Of a stretch of 64,000 bases of DNA, positions 1 through 9,455 are shown piece after piece. Numbering within the stretch: the stretch's first letter is position 1; each line of letters opens with the position of its first letter. The stretch is from contig CBFHKX010000005.1 of the NCBI GenBank assembly GCA_965656535.1, forward strand, positions 62,001 through 126,000, written 5' to 3'. A model generated the notes under the pieces. That model was given only the letters and a program-made list of their open reading frames with translations, was not told the origin of the DNA and did no database searches. Position numbers and translations under genes: made by a program. The stretch is from Lishizhenia sp965656535 (GTDB lineage Bacteria > Bacteroidota > Bacteroidia > Flavobacteriales_D > Crocinitomicaceae).

Positions 1-43
1 TAGTTTAGAATATGAATATAGAGGAAAAGATATAAGAAAAATA

Positions 44-790
44 CTAAGTAATACTCGACAAAACTTCGCTTTTCTTTCTCCCTGATACAGGTATTTCTTC
101 ATTATTTATTAAAACTAAAAAGTGTCCTTCTTTATTCTTATACTCTTTTATATAATTCTTATTAACTAAGTATGATTTGTGCGGTCTTAAAAAAAGCTGT
201 TCTGGCAACAATTCTTCTATTCTTTTTAATGTTTTTGAAACCATCATCTTGTCTCCATTAATTAAGTGAAGTCGGGTATAATTAACGTCGGCTTCACAAT
301 ACTTAATTGTACTCGATTTAATTAGTTTATACCCATCATTTACGGGAAAAGCAACTTTCGGATATTCTTTGGATCCTGAATCCAAATTTTCAATTAAAAG
401 CCTAATCCGATCGATTTCAAATTTATTCGCATACTTGTCATCAAATCTCTTCATGGCCATTATCAAATCCGCTGGATTTATGGGTTTCAGTAAATAGTCA
501 AGTGCACTTTGTTTTATAGCTTCGAGAGCATATTCTGAATGTGCTGTAGTAAAAATAACGTCAAAAGTACTTTTGCCGATCTTCCTCAATAACTCAAAAC
601 CACCTCCATGTTTCATACGAATATCTAGAAAAACTATGTCAGGTGAAAACTTCAAGATTGACTGCTCCGCCTCAAAAATATCTACACATTGATCTACAAT
701 GACCATTCTTTCATGAAAGTATGTATTCAACAACATTACCATCATATCTAATGCTGGCTTTTCATCGTCAACCACTATAATTTTAATCAT
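44..790 (-). CDS. LytTR-family response regulator
   Basis: This is a DNA-binding response regulator of the LytR/AlgR/AgrA type. Residues 1-115 form a receiver domain with the acidic pair D8/D9, the phospho-acceptor D56 in VFLDIRM, and the conserved lysine K102 in LLKPI. Residues from about 145 to 248 are a LytTR DNA-binding domain, recognisable from the core RPHKSYLVNKNYI. The length of 248 aa is usual for the family. The LytS-type sensor at 1848-4886 lies on the same strand, upstream in transcription order, and is the obvious partner; about 1 kb of apparently non-coding DNA separates them. The domain assignment is firm. The pairing is inferred from proximity, and target genes cannot be read from the sequence. 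Confidence 0.93.
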   Translation of the reverse strand: MIKIIVVDDEKPALDMMVMLLNTYFHERMVIVDQCVDIFEAEQSILKFSPDIVFLDIRMKHGGGFELLRKIGKSTFDVIFTTAHSEYALEAIKQSALDYLLKPINPADLIMAMKRFDDKYANKFEIDRIRLLIENLDSGSKEYPKVAFPVNDGYKLIKSSTIKYCEADVNYTRLHLINGDKMMVSKTLKRIEELLPEQLFLRPHKSYLVNKNYIKEYKNKEGHFLVLINNEEIPVSGRKKSEVLSSIT

Positions 791-1847
791 TACATTAAAG
801 TTAATTTTACACTTGGACTTTTATCTTAAAACTTATTTAACGCACGCCTTTAGTTATTTAAAGTATGGTATTATGAGTTTTGAATTAACTTCTAAGCAAA
901 TAATACAAATACTGTAACACTCCATTCGCGCTCTTTCTTTTCTGAAAATATCTAAATCAACAATTTAAAACAGCTCTTTTTTAGCCCATAAATTAAAGTG
1001 CTCAATGAACCAAAAGCTTCCATTTAAAGCTATTTTGTAAAAAAGTTTAGAAAACTCATTTTATCAAACTTGACTAAGATTTTACAAGTTTAAAAAGACT
1101 CGTTTTTTTTAACAAAAACTAAAAAAAAAAGGCGAAAGCCTATTTTATCCTAATTCTCCTATTCAGTAAAATACTGGGTTTTACTCATAACATAATCATT
1201 GTTCATGTTTTAAATCTTAATACTTAAGTGAGTTTAATAAGATGAAAACAGTGCTTTAACAACCACCCAACCTTTGTATTTGAGTATTTATCGCAACCTG
1301 AATCGAATAAATTAGTATTCCTCTCCAAATTGTAAAACTAAACGGATCAGAAAGATGTATTTTCTCTTATTTTTTATACACACAGAGTGAAAACAATCAT
1401 AATTAAAGAGGTAAATCCATAAAGAAGATGGGAAATAAAAAAATATTACTTAATAATGTTACACTTTCGAAGAAACTTCAACTTAAGTCGACACATATAA
1501 AAGCATAAATATTTTAAACCCTAATAATTACTTTGATAAAGAAAAATATCCTAAACAAATTAAAAAAAGCGAAGAGAAACGTAATGAAAATCCTCAAAGA
1601 AAATTTGGAGCTAATAGACGAACTATCGCTAGAGAAAACCATTGAAGAAGAAAAGTTAGAAAAAGATAGAAGAGTAAAATTACGATCTATTTATTAAATC
1701 ACCACTTACCTGCATAGTAGAGATTCACTTAACCTCAACTTAATCAATGATGATAACTATCTGCTGTTCACTATTTTTTGCGGTGTCAAATTTAAATCAA
1801 TTCTACACTTGTATTAAACTTAGATCTAGATAAATTGAAATCATCGA
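791..1847. other. 1.06-kb gene-poor gap between response regulator and sensor, with decayed ORF scraps
   Basis: No intact gene is visible. Two short plus-strand reading frames stand out: 1428-1508 (ATG, 26 codons, begins MGNKKILLNNVTLSKK) and 1584-1697 (ATG, 37 codons, rich in Glu/Lys, begins MKILKENLELIDELSLEK). A different frame between about 1490 and 1640 also stays open for some 45 codons without a start. Overlapping short frames in different registers are what a decayed gene looks like, but I recognise no family. The A/T runs around 1080-1135 may also make the region look more structured than it is. I treat it as eroded intergenic DNA. Confidence 0.4.
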
Positions 1848-4800
1848 TTATAAGTAATCTTGTTTTATAAACAATTTAACCTCGGTTCCTTCTGTCAAAG
1901 AAATTACTTCTAACTTATTTTGGGGATCGAGAAGATTTAACCTATTCAATGTTAATGGTATTGCTTTTGATACAGTCAAATTTTCTCTACTGATACCAAT
2001 TCCATTATCTTCAATACTTATTATAATAAACGCACCTACAAGGTCAATTCTTAAATCAATTTTAGGTTCAGTAATTTGATCGGTAAATGCGTGCTCGAAG
2101 CAATTTTCTATAACAGGTTGTATAAGTAAGGAAGGTAATTCTAAATCATCAACATCAATCTTTTCGTCTAAATAGACTGTATACTTTATCCGTTCTCCAA
2201 ATCGTAAATTTTGAATTTTAACATATAGATCAAGATACTCTAATTCTTCAGAACATAATATTGCTTTTTTTGAAGAATAATCTAAAGTTTTCCTAATAAG
2301 CGTTGAAAAATGGTTGATATATTCAATCGATTCATCTTTTTTATCATCAAATATGAATCCCTGGATTACATTTAATGAATTGAAAATAAAATGCGGACTC
2401 ATTTGACTTGTTAACGCTTCCAGTTTTGCCTCCTCTAATCGTTTCTCCAAAAATGATCGTTCTTTTTGCCTTTTATATTTTCTTTTATATTTTCTTTTAA
2501 TTAAAGAATAAAACACAACCAAAAAAAGAACAAGAAGTGTAGAATAAAACCACGGACTACGGTAAAAAGCTAATCTTTTATTTATATTTAGTAATGAGTA
2601 TAAATGACTATTTCCAGTAAATAAATTACTCGTTTCTAACTTTACTCTATAATTACCGGCAGGGAAGTAAGGTAACTTAATTGATGGATTATCGCTTAAT
2701 TGATTCCATTCTGTCCATTGAATAGAATCTTTACCAATAATTTTAAATCTATAAAACAGTTTTTTGGGATACTTTACTCCTACTGTTTCTAGGTTTATAG
2801 ACAAATCATTCTCTGACGGTTCAAGATTTAAAATATTATTGTAAGAAACTGTTTTTTTATTTTGCACCAAGACTGAGCCTAATTTAACGCTTCCACAGTG
2901 ATGGTGTTTCATTAAAAAAGTAATATGTACACCAAACACTTCTTTACTTGAAATTAAGCATATTTTGTCGTTTATTATCTCTATCCTTTCAATTGAACTT
3001 ACATCTAAACCGTGCTCTCCATCAATAAACTTTCTCTTTCCTGTGTTGATGTTTATAGTATTAAGTCCTAAATCAGTTAATACAAATAATAAACTATCTT
3101 TTCTATCAACATCTTTGGATACTGTGCCAATTAGATTATTGATATTTAAAATTTCGTTTAATCTTTTTGTTTTATTGGATAACTCAAAGATAGAACCTGA
3201 AGTATTTACTAATAGTGCTTGGGAAGTACTTACTTTTTTTGCTAATACGAACTCTTTTTCCATAAGTCCATTTGAGGAATTTAAAGATGTAAAAAGGCTA
3301 TCTTTCTGTTTATAAATTCCAGAAAATCGACTAATCGCAAAAACGTGGTTCTCTAATGAAAAAATTGAGAATGCATCTTTTGGGTTATTTAAATCAAGTG
3401 GATAAGAATAGTAGGTATTACCCGAAGTAAATAGAGATATTTTAAAAAAATTTGAATAGGGCCTTTGAAAAAATATTTCACTCTCAGAGTTGACGTGAAA
3501 AGAAAGAGCAGAAATAGGAAAGTATTCATCAATTTTTACTTTACCCGTTAACTGCAATTTAAATAAACCTAAGCTGGTATTTACATAAAAATGAGAATCG
3601 GTAATTTGCGTATTTTTAATTTTAAAAACACTCCTGTAATCCATATCATCCAAAGAAAAGTCTCTTAAGGCTCGGGTATTCTTTAATTGTAATTTTCCTT
3701 CTACTGTTAATTTATAACGCTCTAAATACTCAAGAAAATCATTGGGTTTTAAAGATAAAGATCCTAAAAACACCTCTTCTGAATCATTTAATAGAGCAAA
3801 GCTATTTCTTAAGGGTTGTTGATTAGCGAAATCTTTAATTTTTTCTTTAGAAATGGGTTTTACTAAGTCAAGAATATATAAACCAGCATCTGCAGATCCA
3901 ACGTACAAAAGATTGGTTGTTTTGTCAAAAAAAAGAGATTTAATATTTTTTGATTCTATTTCAAAGTCTGAACACCTGGAAAAATCTAAATCATTAGAAA
4001 CAAAGAGTCCCCCAGAATCAAAGTTAACACCCCAACCTGCGAGAAATAAATCATCACCTACGCGCACCATATCCCAAATCACAGATTGTCCAAACGATTC
4101 AAAAGTTGTTCCTCCTTGAATCAAATCTTCCACTTTATAACGACGAACACTTTTGTTAATTTCTAGGTTTCCGTCAAGACCAAGATAAATAAAATCACCG
4201 TTAATATAACTACAGAATAAAACAGGGACCTTGTTTACAAGTTCAAGTTTTTTTTCTCCTAGTTTGAAAATCCCATTTTTAAACGTAATGACAAAGACTT
4301 CATTTTTAAAAGAAAAAAAATCCATGATTTGATACTTTTCTTCGTATAAATCTTCAGATATTATTTTTTTCGTTTTTGAATCAATAATAGAAATTCCTTT
4401 TTGTGTGCCTACGTAGATAAGACTGTTATGAATAAACAGTTTTCGACATGAATTATTAACCAAACCATGCCTTTTATCAACCACTTGAATAGATCCATTT
4501 TTAATGTAAGATACACCTCCACCGTAAGTAGCTATCCAGATCGTTTTATTACCGTCTTCAATTAAATCAGTACAATTGTTATGAGCTAAACCTTTTGATA
4601 CGGTGTAGTTCGTTACTGTATTTCCATTGTAAGCAGACACTCCGTAATCAGTAGCCAACCAAACCATATCTGTGGACGATCTAATTACATCATTTATGCA
4701 ATTACTGGCTAGTCCTGATGTGGTATTCACAATCTTTACAGGATACTTTTGACCTAAAGATAAAATAGGAAGAAACAGTAAAACCGTGAACAGAATATTC

Positions 4801-4886
4801 TTTCTAGTTATAACTACGGCAATTTTAAATAGTGTTAAAATGAAAAATGAAATTTCTTTTTCTAAATAAATATTTGATCTATTCAA
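1848..4886 (-). CDS. Membrane sensor histidine kinase: two-component propeller + Y_Y_Y + LytS-type kinase
   Basis: This is a 1012-aa sensor. An N-terminal export signal ends near LSLGQ. A long periplasmic seven-bladed-propeller region follows (about residues 50-660, with repeats such as SSTDMVWLATDYGVSAYNG), then a Y_Y_Y domain (about 680-760, KLFYRFKIIGKDSIQWTEW) and a single membrane segment (FYSTLLVLFLVVFYSLI). The cytoplasmic part is a His_kinase domain with the phospho-accepting H832 in SPHFIFNSLN and a degenerate-type HATPase with N928 (ENCFEH) and DNGIG near 960. The first available start is TTG at 4886, which puts about 28 residues before the signal peptide, so the true start is uncertain. 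Such proteins pair with LytTR regulators; the one at 44-790 is the likely partner. The ligand is unknown. Confidence 0.92.
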   Translation of the reverse strand: MNRSNIYLEKEISFFILTLFKIAVVITRKNILFTVLLFLPILSLGQKYPVKIVNTTSGLASNCINDVIRSSTDMVWLATDYGVSAYNGNTVTNYTVSKGLAHNNCTDLIEDGNKTIWIATYGGGVSYIKNGSIQVVDKRHGLVNNSCRKLFIHNSLIYVGTQKGISIIDSKTKKIISEDLYEEKYQIMDFFSFKNEVFVITFKNGIFKLGEKKLELVNKVPVLFCSYINGDFIYLGLDGNLEINKSVRRYKVEDLIQGGTTFESFGQSVIWDMVRVGDDLFLAGWGVNFDSGGLFVSNDLDFSRCSDFEIESKNIKSLFFDKTTNLLYVGSADAGLYILDLVKPISKEKIKDFANQQPLRNSFALLNDSEEVFLGSLSLKPNDFLEYLERYKLTVEGKLQLKNTRALRDFSLDDMDYRSVFKIKNTQITDSHFYVNTSLGLFKLQLTGKVKIDEYFPISALSFHVNSESEIFFQRPYSNFFKISLFTSGNTYYSYPLDLNNPKDAFSIFSLENHVFAISRFSGIYKQKDSLFTSLNSSNGLMEKEFVLAKKVSTSQALLVNTSGSIFELSNKTKRLNEILNINNLIGTVSKDVDRKDSLLFVLTDLGLNTININTGKRKFIDGEHGLDVSSIERIEIINDKICLISSKEVFGVHITFLMKHHHCGSVKLGSVLVQNKKTVSYNNILNLEPSENDLSINLETVGVKYPKKLFYRFKIIGKDSIQWTEWNQLSDNPSIKLPYFPAGNYRVKLETSNLFTGNSHLYSLLNINKRLAFYRSPWFYSTLLVLFLVVFYSLIKRKYKRKYKRQKERSFLEKRLEEAKLEALTSQMSPHFIFNSLNVIQGFIFDDKKDESIEYINHFSTLIRKTLDYSSKKAILCSEELEYLDLYVKIQNLRFGERIKYTVYLDEKIDVDDLELPSLLIQPVIENCFEHAFTDQITEPKIDLRIDLVGAFIIISIEDNGIGISRENLTVSKAIPLTLNRLNLLDPQNKLEVISLTEGTEVKLFIKQDYL

Positions 4887-4899
4887 AATTAATCAGTTG

Positions 4900-5195
4900 T
4901 CATATTTCCGACAAAATTAAAAATAATTCATAAACGTTCAATATATCTTTGAATAGTTCTTCCACATTCATTTTAGATTTTTCATGAGCTTCTTTCAAAT
5001 CATTCGTTAACGGCTAAAGATTATTAAATCACCTTTCAGAGCAGCTGTATCTTCCGAAAATTCTAATTACACTTTCAAAGTTTGTAAAATAGATTAAAGT
5101 TTCCTTACAACAACACCTGTTGAGCCTTGCACTTCATCAAGAAAAGCCTTTTGTAAATCTTCAAAACTTGGAATTGTTTTTTTTCTAAGTTGTTT
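4900..5195 (-). pseudogene. Decayed coding remnant, family not recognised
   Basis: Two minus-strand fragments in different frames look coding. The 5' one (5094-5195) includes the run PSFEDLQKAFLDEVQ and ends GVVVRKL at a stop. The 3' one (4900-5013) includes EAHEKSKMNVEELFKDILN and ends at TGA. Stop codons separate and precede them, and an 8-A run sits at the front of the first. Both have the charged, amphipathic composition of real protein rather than random AT-rich translation. I do not recognise the family and cannot say that the two pieces belonged to one gene. They lie between the sensor gene and the tandem-paralogue array. Confidence 0.35.
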
Positions 5196-5364
5196 TTAAC
5201 TAAGGTGAAAACTAGTTTTCTTTTTTAGGTTTTCTCCAACTCCTTCTACATTTTAATTGGTGTAATAATTTGATTTTATTCCAAATGTAAGTCGTCTAAA
5301 AACAACTAGTAGCTCATTTACGGTTCATTTTTTTTCAAATCGTATATCGAAAAGGCATTATAAA

Positions 5365-5427
5365 TTAGTCAAGTTGATTACACTTAAAAAGATCTCTAAA
5401 CGTTTCTAACATAAAAGTAATTTTCAT
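5365..5427 (-). pseudogene. 5' relic of a third copy of the tandem secreted paralogue
   Basis: An ATG at 5427 opens a 20-codon frame, MKITFMLETFRDLFKCNQLD, followed by a stop. Its first ten residues match the start of the intact 585-aa gene at 7232 (MKITFMLDTL), and about 27 of the first 30 nucleotides agree, including part of the upstream A-rich stretch. It sits 47 bp beyond the stop of that gene, where the next member of a tandem array would begin. The body of the copy has been lost. The homology is visible directly; the deletion history is inferred. Confidence 0.6.
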
Positions 5428-5460
5428 GTTTTTTTCTGTGGGTTATGGATTCCCCCCTCT

Positions 5461-5695
5461 ATTTTGTATTTATTTTAATGATAAGTCACAGAAGTCACTT
5501 TCTTATTTTTGATCCAAACAGAAACCCATCCAGTACCATACCTCGGATCGAGTCTGTAGTAACTCCCTGTACCAGAAGACGAGCTAGAACCTACAGTGTA
5601 CAATTTGTTTACAATGACATTAACTAAATCCTCAGGCATACCTACAATAATTTTAAGATCGTACAATGCATCAACATATTTTTTGCCGTATTTCT
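5461..5695 (-). repeat. 235-bp direct repeat, copy 1 (3' end of paralogue A)
   Basis: This segment matches 7351-7585 at 231 of 235 positions by direct reading; the differences are at 5487, 5496, 5520 and 5622. It covers the last 72 codons and the first bases after the stop. All four differences are synonymous. Identity stops abruptly at both sides, while the rest of the two genes is strongly diverged. Confidence 0.95.
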
Positions 5696-7232
5696 GATAT
5701 AATTCTTTTTGCGCTTGCTTTTCTTTTTCTTCTGCTTCCAATTTCCGTTTTTCGTTTATGTCACCTACTTTTTGGTCGAATTTTATATTATAATCAAGAA
5801 ACTCTGACGCATAATTATACATTTCCTTTCGATGCGTACCTATAAGAACATCTAGCTTTGTTAACAAATAATCCCGACTAGAAAGGCTATTAAAACCTCC
5901 TTTTGCGTTAGACATTACAACATCAAAATATATTTCTGAGTTATTATAAGTACCTATTTCAGAAATTAAACGATTGTTCATTATACTAGAGATATTAAGA
6001 AATGGAAAGTCATCTTGATTAGGAATTTTGGTATGGTTTTTTATAAATTTCTCGTAACTTGGGATAGAGTCTATGTGAAAATTTATCTTATTAGGGGATG
6101 TCTTAAAGTTTTTAGTAATATAAAGCGTATCTGACATTATTAAAGAAGGAGTGAATTCTTTTTTAAAAAAACCCTTTCTATTGATCTTTGCATTTACATC
6201 AAACAAAAGGTCAAGATAATCGGTAGATCTAATCTTCTCTATTATTTCTTTTCTATTGTAAAGATCAATTTCAATTGTATCTAATAAGTATACATTTTTT
6301 AAATCTGGATCATCTACCATTTTAACATCCATTATTGGAAATGTATCATTTTTTTGTCCCAAACCAAAAAAATGATCTGATGCATATTTCTCAACAATAT
6401 AACAATACGAATATGTACGCTGTGTTTTTGTTGCCGAATTAGGCTCAACTCTATTTACAATAGTTAAATAATATTTGGGTAATTTGGAGTTTAGAGAATC
6501 AATAATACGATTTTGTATATTTATATTTAGTTGCGTTTTTTCATCATCTGTCAGTTTTAGACCGGCATTTTTCAGAGCTGAAATGTGCTTTTCAAGCGTC
6601 AATACATCATTAATCAATTTCTTATTTTCTAGGTAAATATTTATACAACTCTGTAGGTCTATATAATAGAGAAGTTTTATATCTTCTTCAACAGAGGTGT
6701 ATTGGTTTGACACTCTTATTTCTCGAGGTAATAATATCAAAGTATCATTATCATTTGAAACAATAAGAGAGACTCTGTCTATTGAAGATAGTTCCATTCC
6801 AACTCTTAACTTACCGTCTGAAATGTAACGATCTCCAAAATCACTTTTATAATCACTTTCTTGAATGTTTAAACTAGCGGAACTAGTTATTGACAGTTTT
6901 TTTTTAGTTAAATTACCCACGACTCCAACAGAACTCAAGTTTTTAAAACTAGAGGAAATCACTTTTCTTATCCTTTCAATTGAATTATCGTCCAACTCTA
7001 AATGAGTGTATTCTATTTTCTTTATATCACCATTTATTGGATATGAAAAAGGACCGGTTCTATTTTCAACCTGCTTGAAATTTGAATAATCAAATTGCTC
7101 TACAGTGAAATTATTATCTTGAGCGAGTAACGAACTAGTAATTACTATTAGCACAAATGGTAAAATAAAATTTGCAGAGATTGTTTGGTGTTTTCGTTCT
7201 CTTAACGTATCTAACATAAAGGTAATTTTCAT
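5475..7232 (-). CDS. Secreted protein with C-terminal BamE/SmpA-like domain, tandem paralogue A
   Basis: This 585-aa protein of unknown function begins with an export signal (hydrophobic ILPFVLIVITSSLLAQ, predicted cut near residue 38). The middle is helix-rich, with the block LTDDEKTQLNINIQNRI and then PKYYLTIVNRVEP; both blocks recur in diverged form in the neighbour at 7365-9455. A charged coiled stretch (KRKLEAEEKEKQAQKE) leads to a C-terminal domain of about 75 residues with the pattern IIVGMPEDLV...WVSVWIKNKKVTSVTY, which resembles BamE/SmpA (GMT-x-E-V, then W-x-V-x-F...V). That C-terminus is identical in the paralogue. The genes are tandem on one strand, 132 bp apart. The fold assignment is tentative and the function unknown. 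Confidence 0.8.
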   Translation of the reverse strand: MKITFMLDTLRERKHQTISANFILPFVLIVITSSLLAQDNNFTVEQFDYSNFKQVENRTGPFSYPINGDIKKIEYTHLELDDNSIERIRKVISSSFKNLSSVGVVGNLTKKKLSITSSASLNIQESDYKSDFGDRYISDGKLRVGMELSSIDRVSLIVSNDNDTLILLPREIRVSNQYTSVEEDIKLLYYIDLQSCINIYLENKKLINDVLTLEKHISALKNAGLKLTDDEKTQLNINIQNRIIDSLNSKLPKYYLTIVNRVEPNSATKTQRTYSYCYIVEKYASDHFFGLGQKNDTFPIMDVKMVDDPDLKNVYLLDTIEIDLYNRKEIIEKIRSTDYLDLLFDVNAKINRKGFFKKEFTPSLIMSDTLYITKNFKTSPNKINFHIDSIPSYEKFIKNHTKIPNQDDFPFLNISSIMNNRLISEIGTYNNSEIYFDVVMSNAKGGFNSLSSRDYLLTKLDVLIGTHRKEMYNYASEFLDYNIKFDQKVGDINEKRKLEAEEKEKQAQKELYQKYGKKYVDALYDLKIIVGMPEDLVNVIVNKLYTVGSSSSSGTGSYYRLDPRYGTGWVSVWIKNKKVTSVTYH

Positions 7233-7330
7233 ATTTTTTTCGTAAAATGATTTATAAATGTCCGTATTCCTCCACTTAACGAACTATTTATGTTATTAAT
7301 AAAACTTTTCAGAATACATCCCGTTTTTTG

Positions 7331-7348
7331 AGTGGAGCTGGCTCCACT
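7331..7348. repeat. Perfect 8-bp inverted repeat between the two tandem paralogues
   Basis: AGTGGAGC and GCTCCACT flank a TG centre, 17 bp past the stop of the 696-aa gene (minus strand). It could act as a 3' hairpin, but no T-run follows on the minus strand, so a classical terminator is not supported. Confidence 0.5.
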
Positions 7349-7350
7349 TT

Positions 7351-7585
7351 ATTTTGTATTTATTTTAATGATAAGTTACAGAAGTTACTTTCTTATTTTT
7401 GATCCAAACGGAAACCCATCCAGTACCATACCTCGGATCGAGTCTGTAGTAACTCCCTGTACCAGAAGACGAGCTAGAACCTACAGTGTACAATTTGTTT
7501 ACAATGACATTCACTAAATCCTCAGGCATACCTACAATAATTTTAAGATCGTACAATGCATCAACATATTTTTTGCCGTATTTCT
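7351..7585 (-). repeat. 235-bp direct repeat, copy 2 (3' end of paralogue B)
   Basis: This is the partner of 5461-5695, shifted by 1890 bp, with four synonymous differences. It encodes the same 72-residue C-terminal domain, from KYGKKYVDALYD to the stop. Confidence 0.95.
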
Positions 7586-9455
7586 TGGAAAGTTCTTGCT
7601 TCTGTTGTTCTTTCTCTTGTTCAGCTTCTAACTCTTTTTTCTGCTTTTTTTCTTCTACCTCTTGTTTCCAACCCTTATAGAATTTATGGAATTGCTGTGC
7701 ATAATCATATATCTCTTTTTTGTTTGACCCGTACACAGTTCCACCGTAACTGCTATTTATTGGTTCTGAATTTCGACCTTTTTTTATGTTAATAGCAAAT
7801 GATATTGAGTCTTTGGAGTAGATATGATTTTCAACTATGGCATTATAAATTATTGGATTTCCTCTCGCATCTCTCAAATATTTCTGCGAGAACTCTCGAT
7901 AAGATGGAAAGCTATCTAGGTATAATGGGTTTTTCATACTTGAATATGCGCCACCATCAGTTGTCGTCACAAAAAGTGTATCTGAGCTATGGAGAATTGG
8001 ACCTCCAAGCCCACGAGAGTATTGTGTTTTGCCGTCATATCTCATTCCACTATCAAAATAATCAGAAAAGTGAGCAGTATAATCAGTTGAATTGACGGTT
8101 TTCTTCATTTCATCTTTGTTGATGCTTAATTGAATAGTGTCGATCAGGATTTGACTGTTTAAAACAGTATCCATTAAAGGAAAGTCGTCGTGCTCTTTCC
8201 CAAGGCTGTAAAAACGATTATTAGAATGTTTTTCAACGATATAAAAATAAGATTTTGTTTGTGCAGCCGGCTCAGTTCGGTTTACCGAAACAAGGTAATA
8301 TTTTGGAAGCTTCAAGCTATCTATTGCCTTAATTATGCGAGTTTGAATATTCGTATTCAATTCTACCTTTTCAGCATCTGTTAATTCTAAAACCGTTTCT
8401 TTTAGATATGAAATATGCTTTTTAAGAATTACCACATCTTCTTTTAATTTTATAGCCTGCGTTCGTTTTTGTTTACTAAGTTCCGCATCTAAAAACCATA
8501 ATTTACCACGCCCTTGGCCGTAAAATAAGAGACCAATAAAACTACTGTCTATTGAATTAAAAATAGAGTAGTATTTTTTACCTTCAATTGAAAAGGAACG
8601 ACCATAATTGTCTAGACCATCTGAATGTTCTTTGTTATCAACAATTATTTTATTGGAATCTATACCAAGAACTGGTTTGTAAAAATTTCCACTTGCAAGA
8701 CCGAAAATAATATCAGCACTATAATGTTTCGGAATTTCTTGCTTAACATAATACTCATATATATGAGATGTTTTATGCATCAGCACTGTCAATTGATTGC
8801 TTAGTTCTTGAATATACTTCTTCCTTTTTTCATAATCTTTATCAAAGCGCGAAACGGCGTTTGTAAATAATGGGATTTGTTTTTCAATTTTATTTAATGT
8901 GTCTAATATTATAACTTCTTTTTTTTCATTAACCATTGACCATTTCTTATATAATTGATTAATTTCACTGATATTTTTACACACAAGAGATCTGGAAATA
9001 AAGAATAGTAGAAGCGTATCTTTTTCATCCGTTACCACCAAAGACATTAGGGTATGTTGTCTTCGTTTACCTAAAAGCTCGTTAAAGTTTTCTAAAGAAA
9101 CGATTTCCTCTTCTGAAATCGGCCTTTCATATTCCTCACCATAGACCACTTTTGATTCCGTTAGTTTTTTTAATACGTTAACAGAATTCCAAAAATAAAT
9201 TGTACTTGATATTTTCTCGTTGAATCGTAATTTATCCTCTTCATTTAATTGACAGCTTTCAATATTCGTTTTCAAATATTTTTGCTTGGCCGATTCAAAT
9301 TCCAAACCAGATTCTTGAAATTTTTCAAAAGAATAGTCTGAAATTGTAATTCTTACTTGGGAAAATGTGGGTGTAACAAAAAGTATTAAAAGTATTAAGA
9401 TAACTCCAGCTTTTATAATTGCTTTAGTCTTTTTACTTATCGTATTTTTAATCAT
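7365..9455 (-). CDS. Secreted protein with C-terminal BamE/SmpA-like domain, tandem paralogue B
   Basis: This 696-aa protein of unknown function has a signal peptide (AGVILILLILFVTPTFSQ, cut near residue 33). An N-terminal helical region of about 330 residues has no counterpart in its neighbour. The remainder parallels the 585-aa protein: LTDAEKVELNTNIQTRI, PKYYLVSVNRTEP, YIVEKHSNNRFYSLG, then a Lys/Glu-rich coiled stretch (EEKKQKKELEAEQEKEQQ) and the shared C-terminal domain with GMPEDLV and WVSVWIKNKK. It is divergent from the HTH-like gene at 9673 and lies at the head of the tandem array. An envelope role is plausible from the signal peptide and the BamE-like tail, but this is inference. 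Confidence 0.8.
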   Translation of the reverse strand: MIKNTISKKTKAIIKAGVILILLILFVTPTFSQVRITISDYSFEKFQESGLEFESAKQKYLKTNIESCQLNEEDKLRFNEKISSTIYFWNSVNVLKKLTESKVVYGEEYERPISEEEIVSLENFNELLGKRRQHTLMSLVVTDEKDTLLLFFISRSLVCKNISEINQLYKKWSMVNEKKEVIILDTLNKIEKQIPLFTNAVSRFDKDYEKRKKYIQELSNQLTVLMHKTSHIYEYYVKQEIPKHYSADIIFGLASGNFYKPVLGIDSNKIIVDNKEHSDGLDNYGRSFSIEGKKYYSIFNSIDSSFIGLLFYGQGRGKLWFLDAELSKQKRTQAIKLKEDVVILKKHISYLKETVLELTDAEKVELNTNIQTRIIKAIDSLKLPKYYLVSVNRTEPAAQTKSYFYIVEKHSNNRFYSLGKEHDDFPLMDTVLNSQILIDTIQLSINKDEMKKTVNSTDYTAHFSDYFDSGMRYDGKTQYSRGLGGPILHSSDTLFVTTTDGGAYSSMKNPLYLDSFPSYREFSQKYLRDARGNPIIYNAIVENHIYSKDSISFAINIKKGRNSEPINSSYGGTVYGSNKKEIYDYAQQFHKFYKGWKQEVEEKKQKKELEAEQEKEQQKQELSKKYGKKYVDALYDLKIIVGMPEDLVNVIVNKLYTVGSSSSSGTGSYYRLDPRYGTGWVSVWIKNKKVTSVTYH

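Noticed and set aside
1428..1508. Short peptide MGNKKILLNN... as a lanthipeptide-like leader
   Set aside because: No lanthionine synthetase, protease or Ser/Thr/Cys-rich core is nearby; composition alone is not enough.
2965..3315. Plus-strand frame of 116 codons inside the sensor gene
   Set aside because: Antisense shadow of a firmly identified histidine kinase; no signal, motif or promoter.
5445..5627. Plus-strand frame repeated almost identically at 7332-7517
   Set aside because: It is the antisense of the duplicated C-terminal domain, so its conservation comes from the other strand.
7331..7348. Terminator of the 696-aa gene
   Set aside because: The stem is followed by C and A bases on the transcribed strand, not T.
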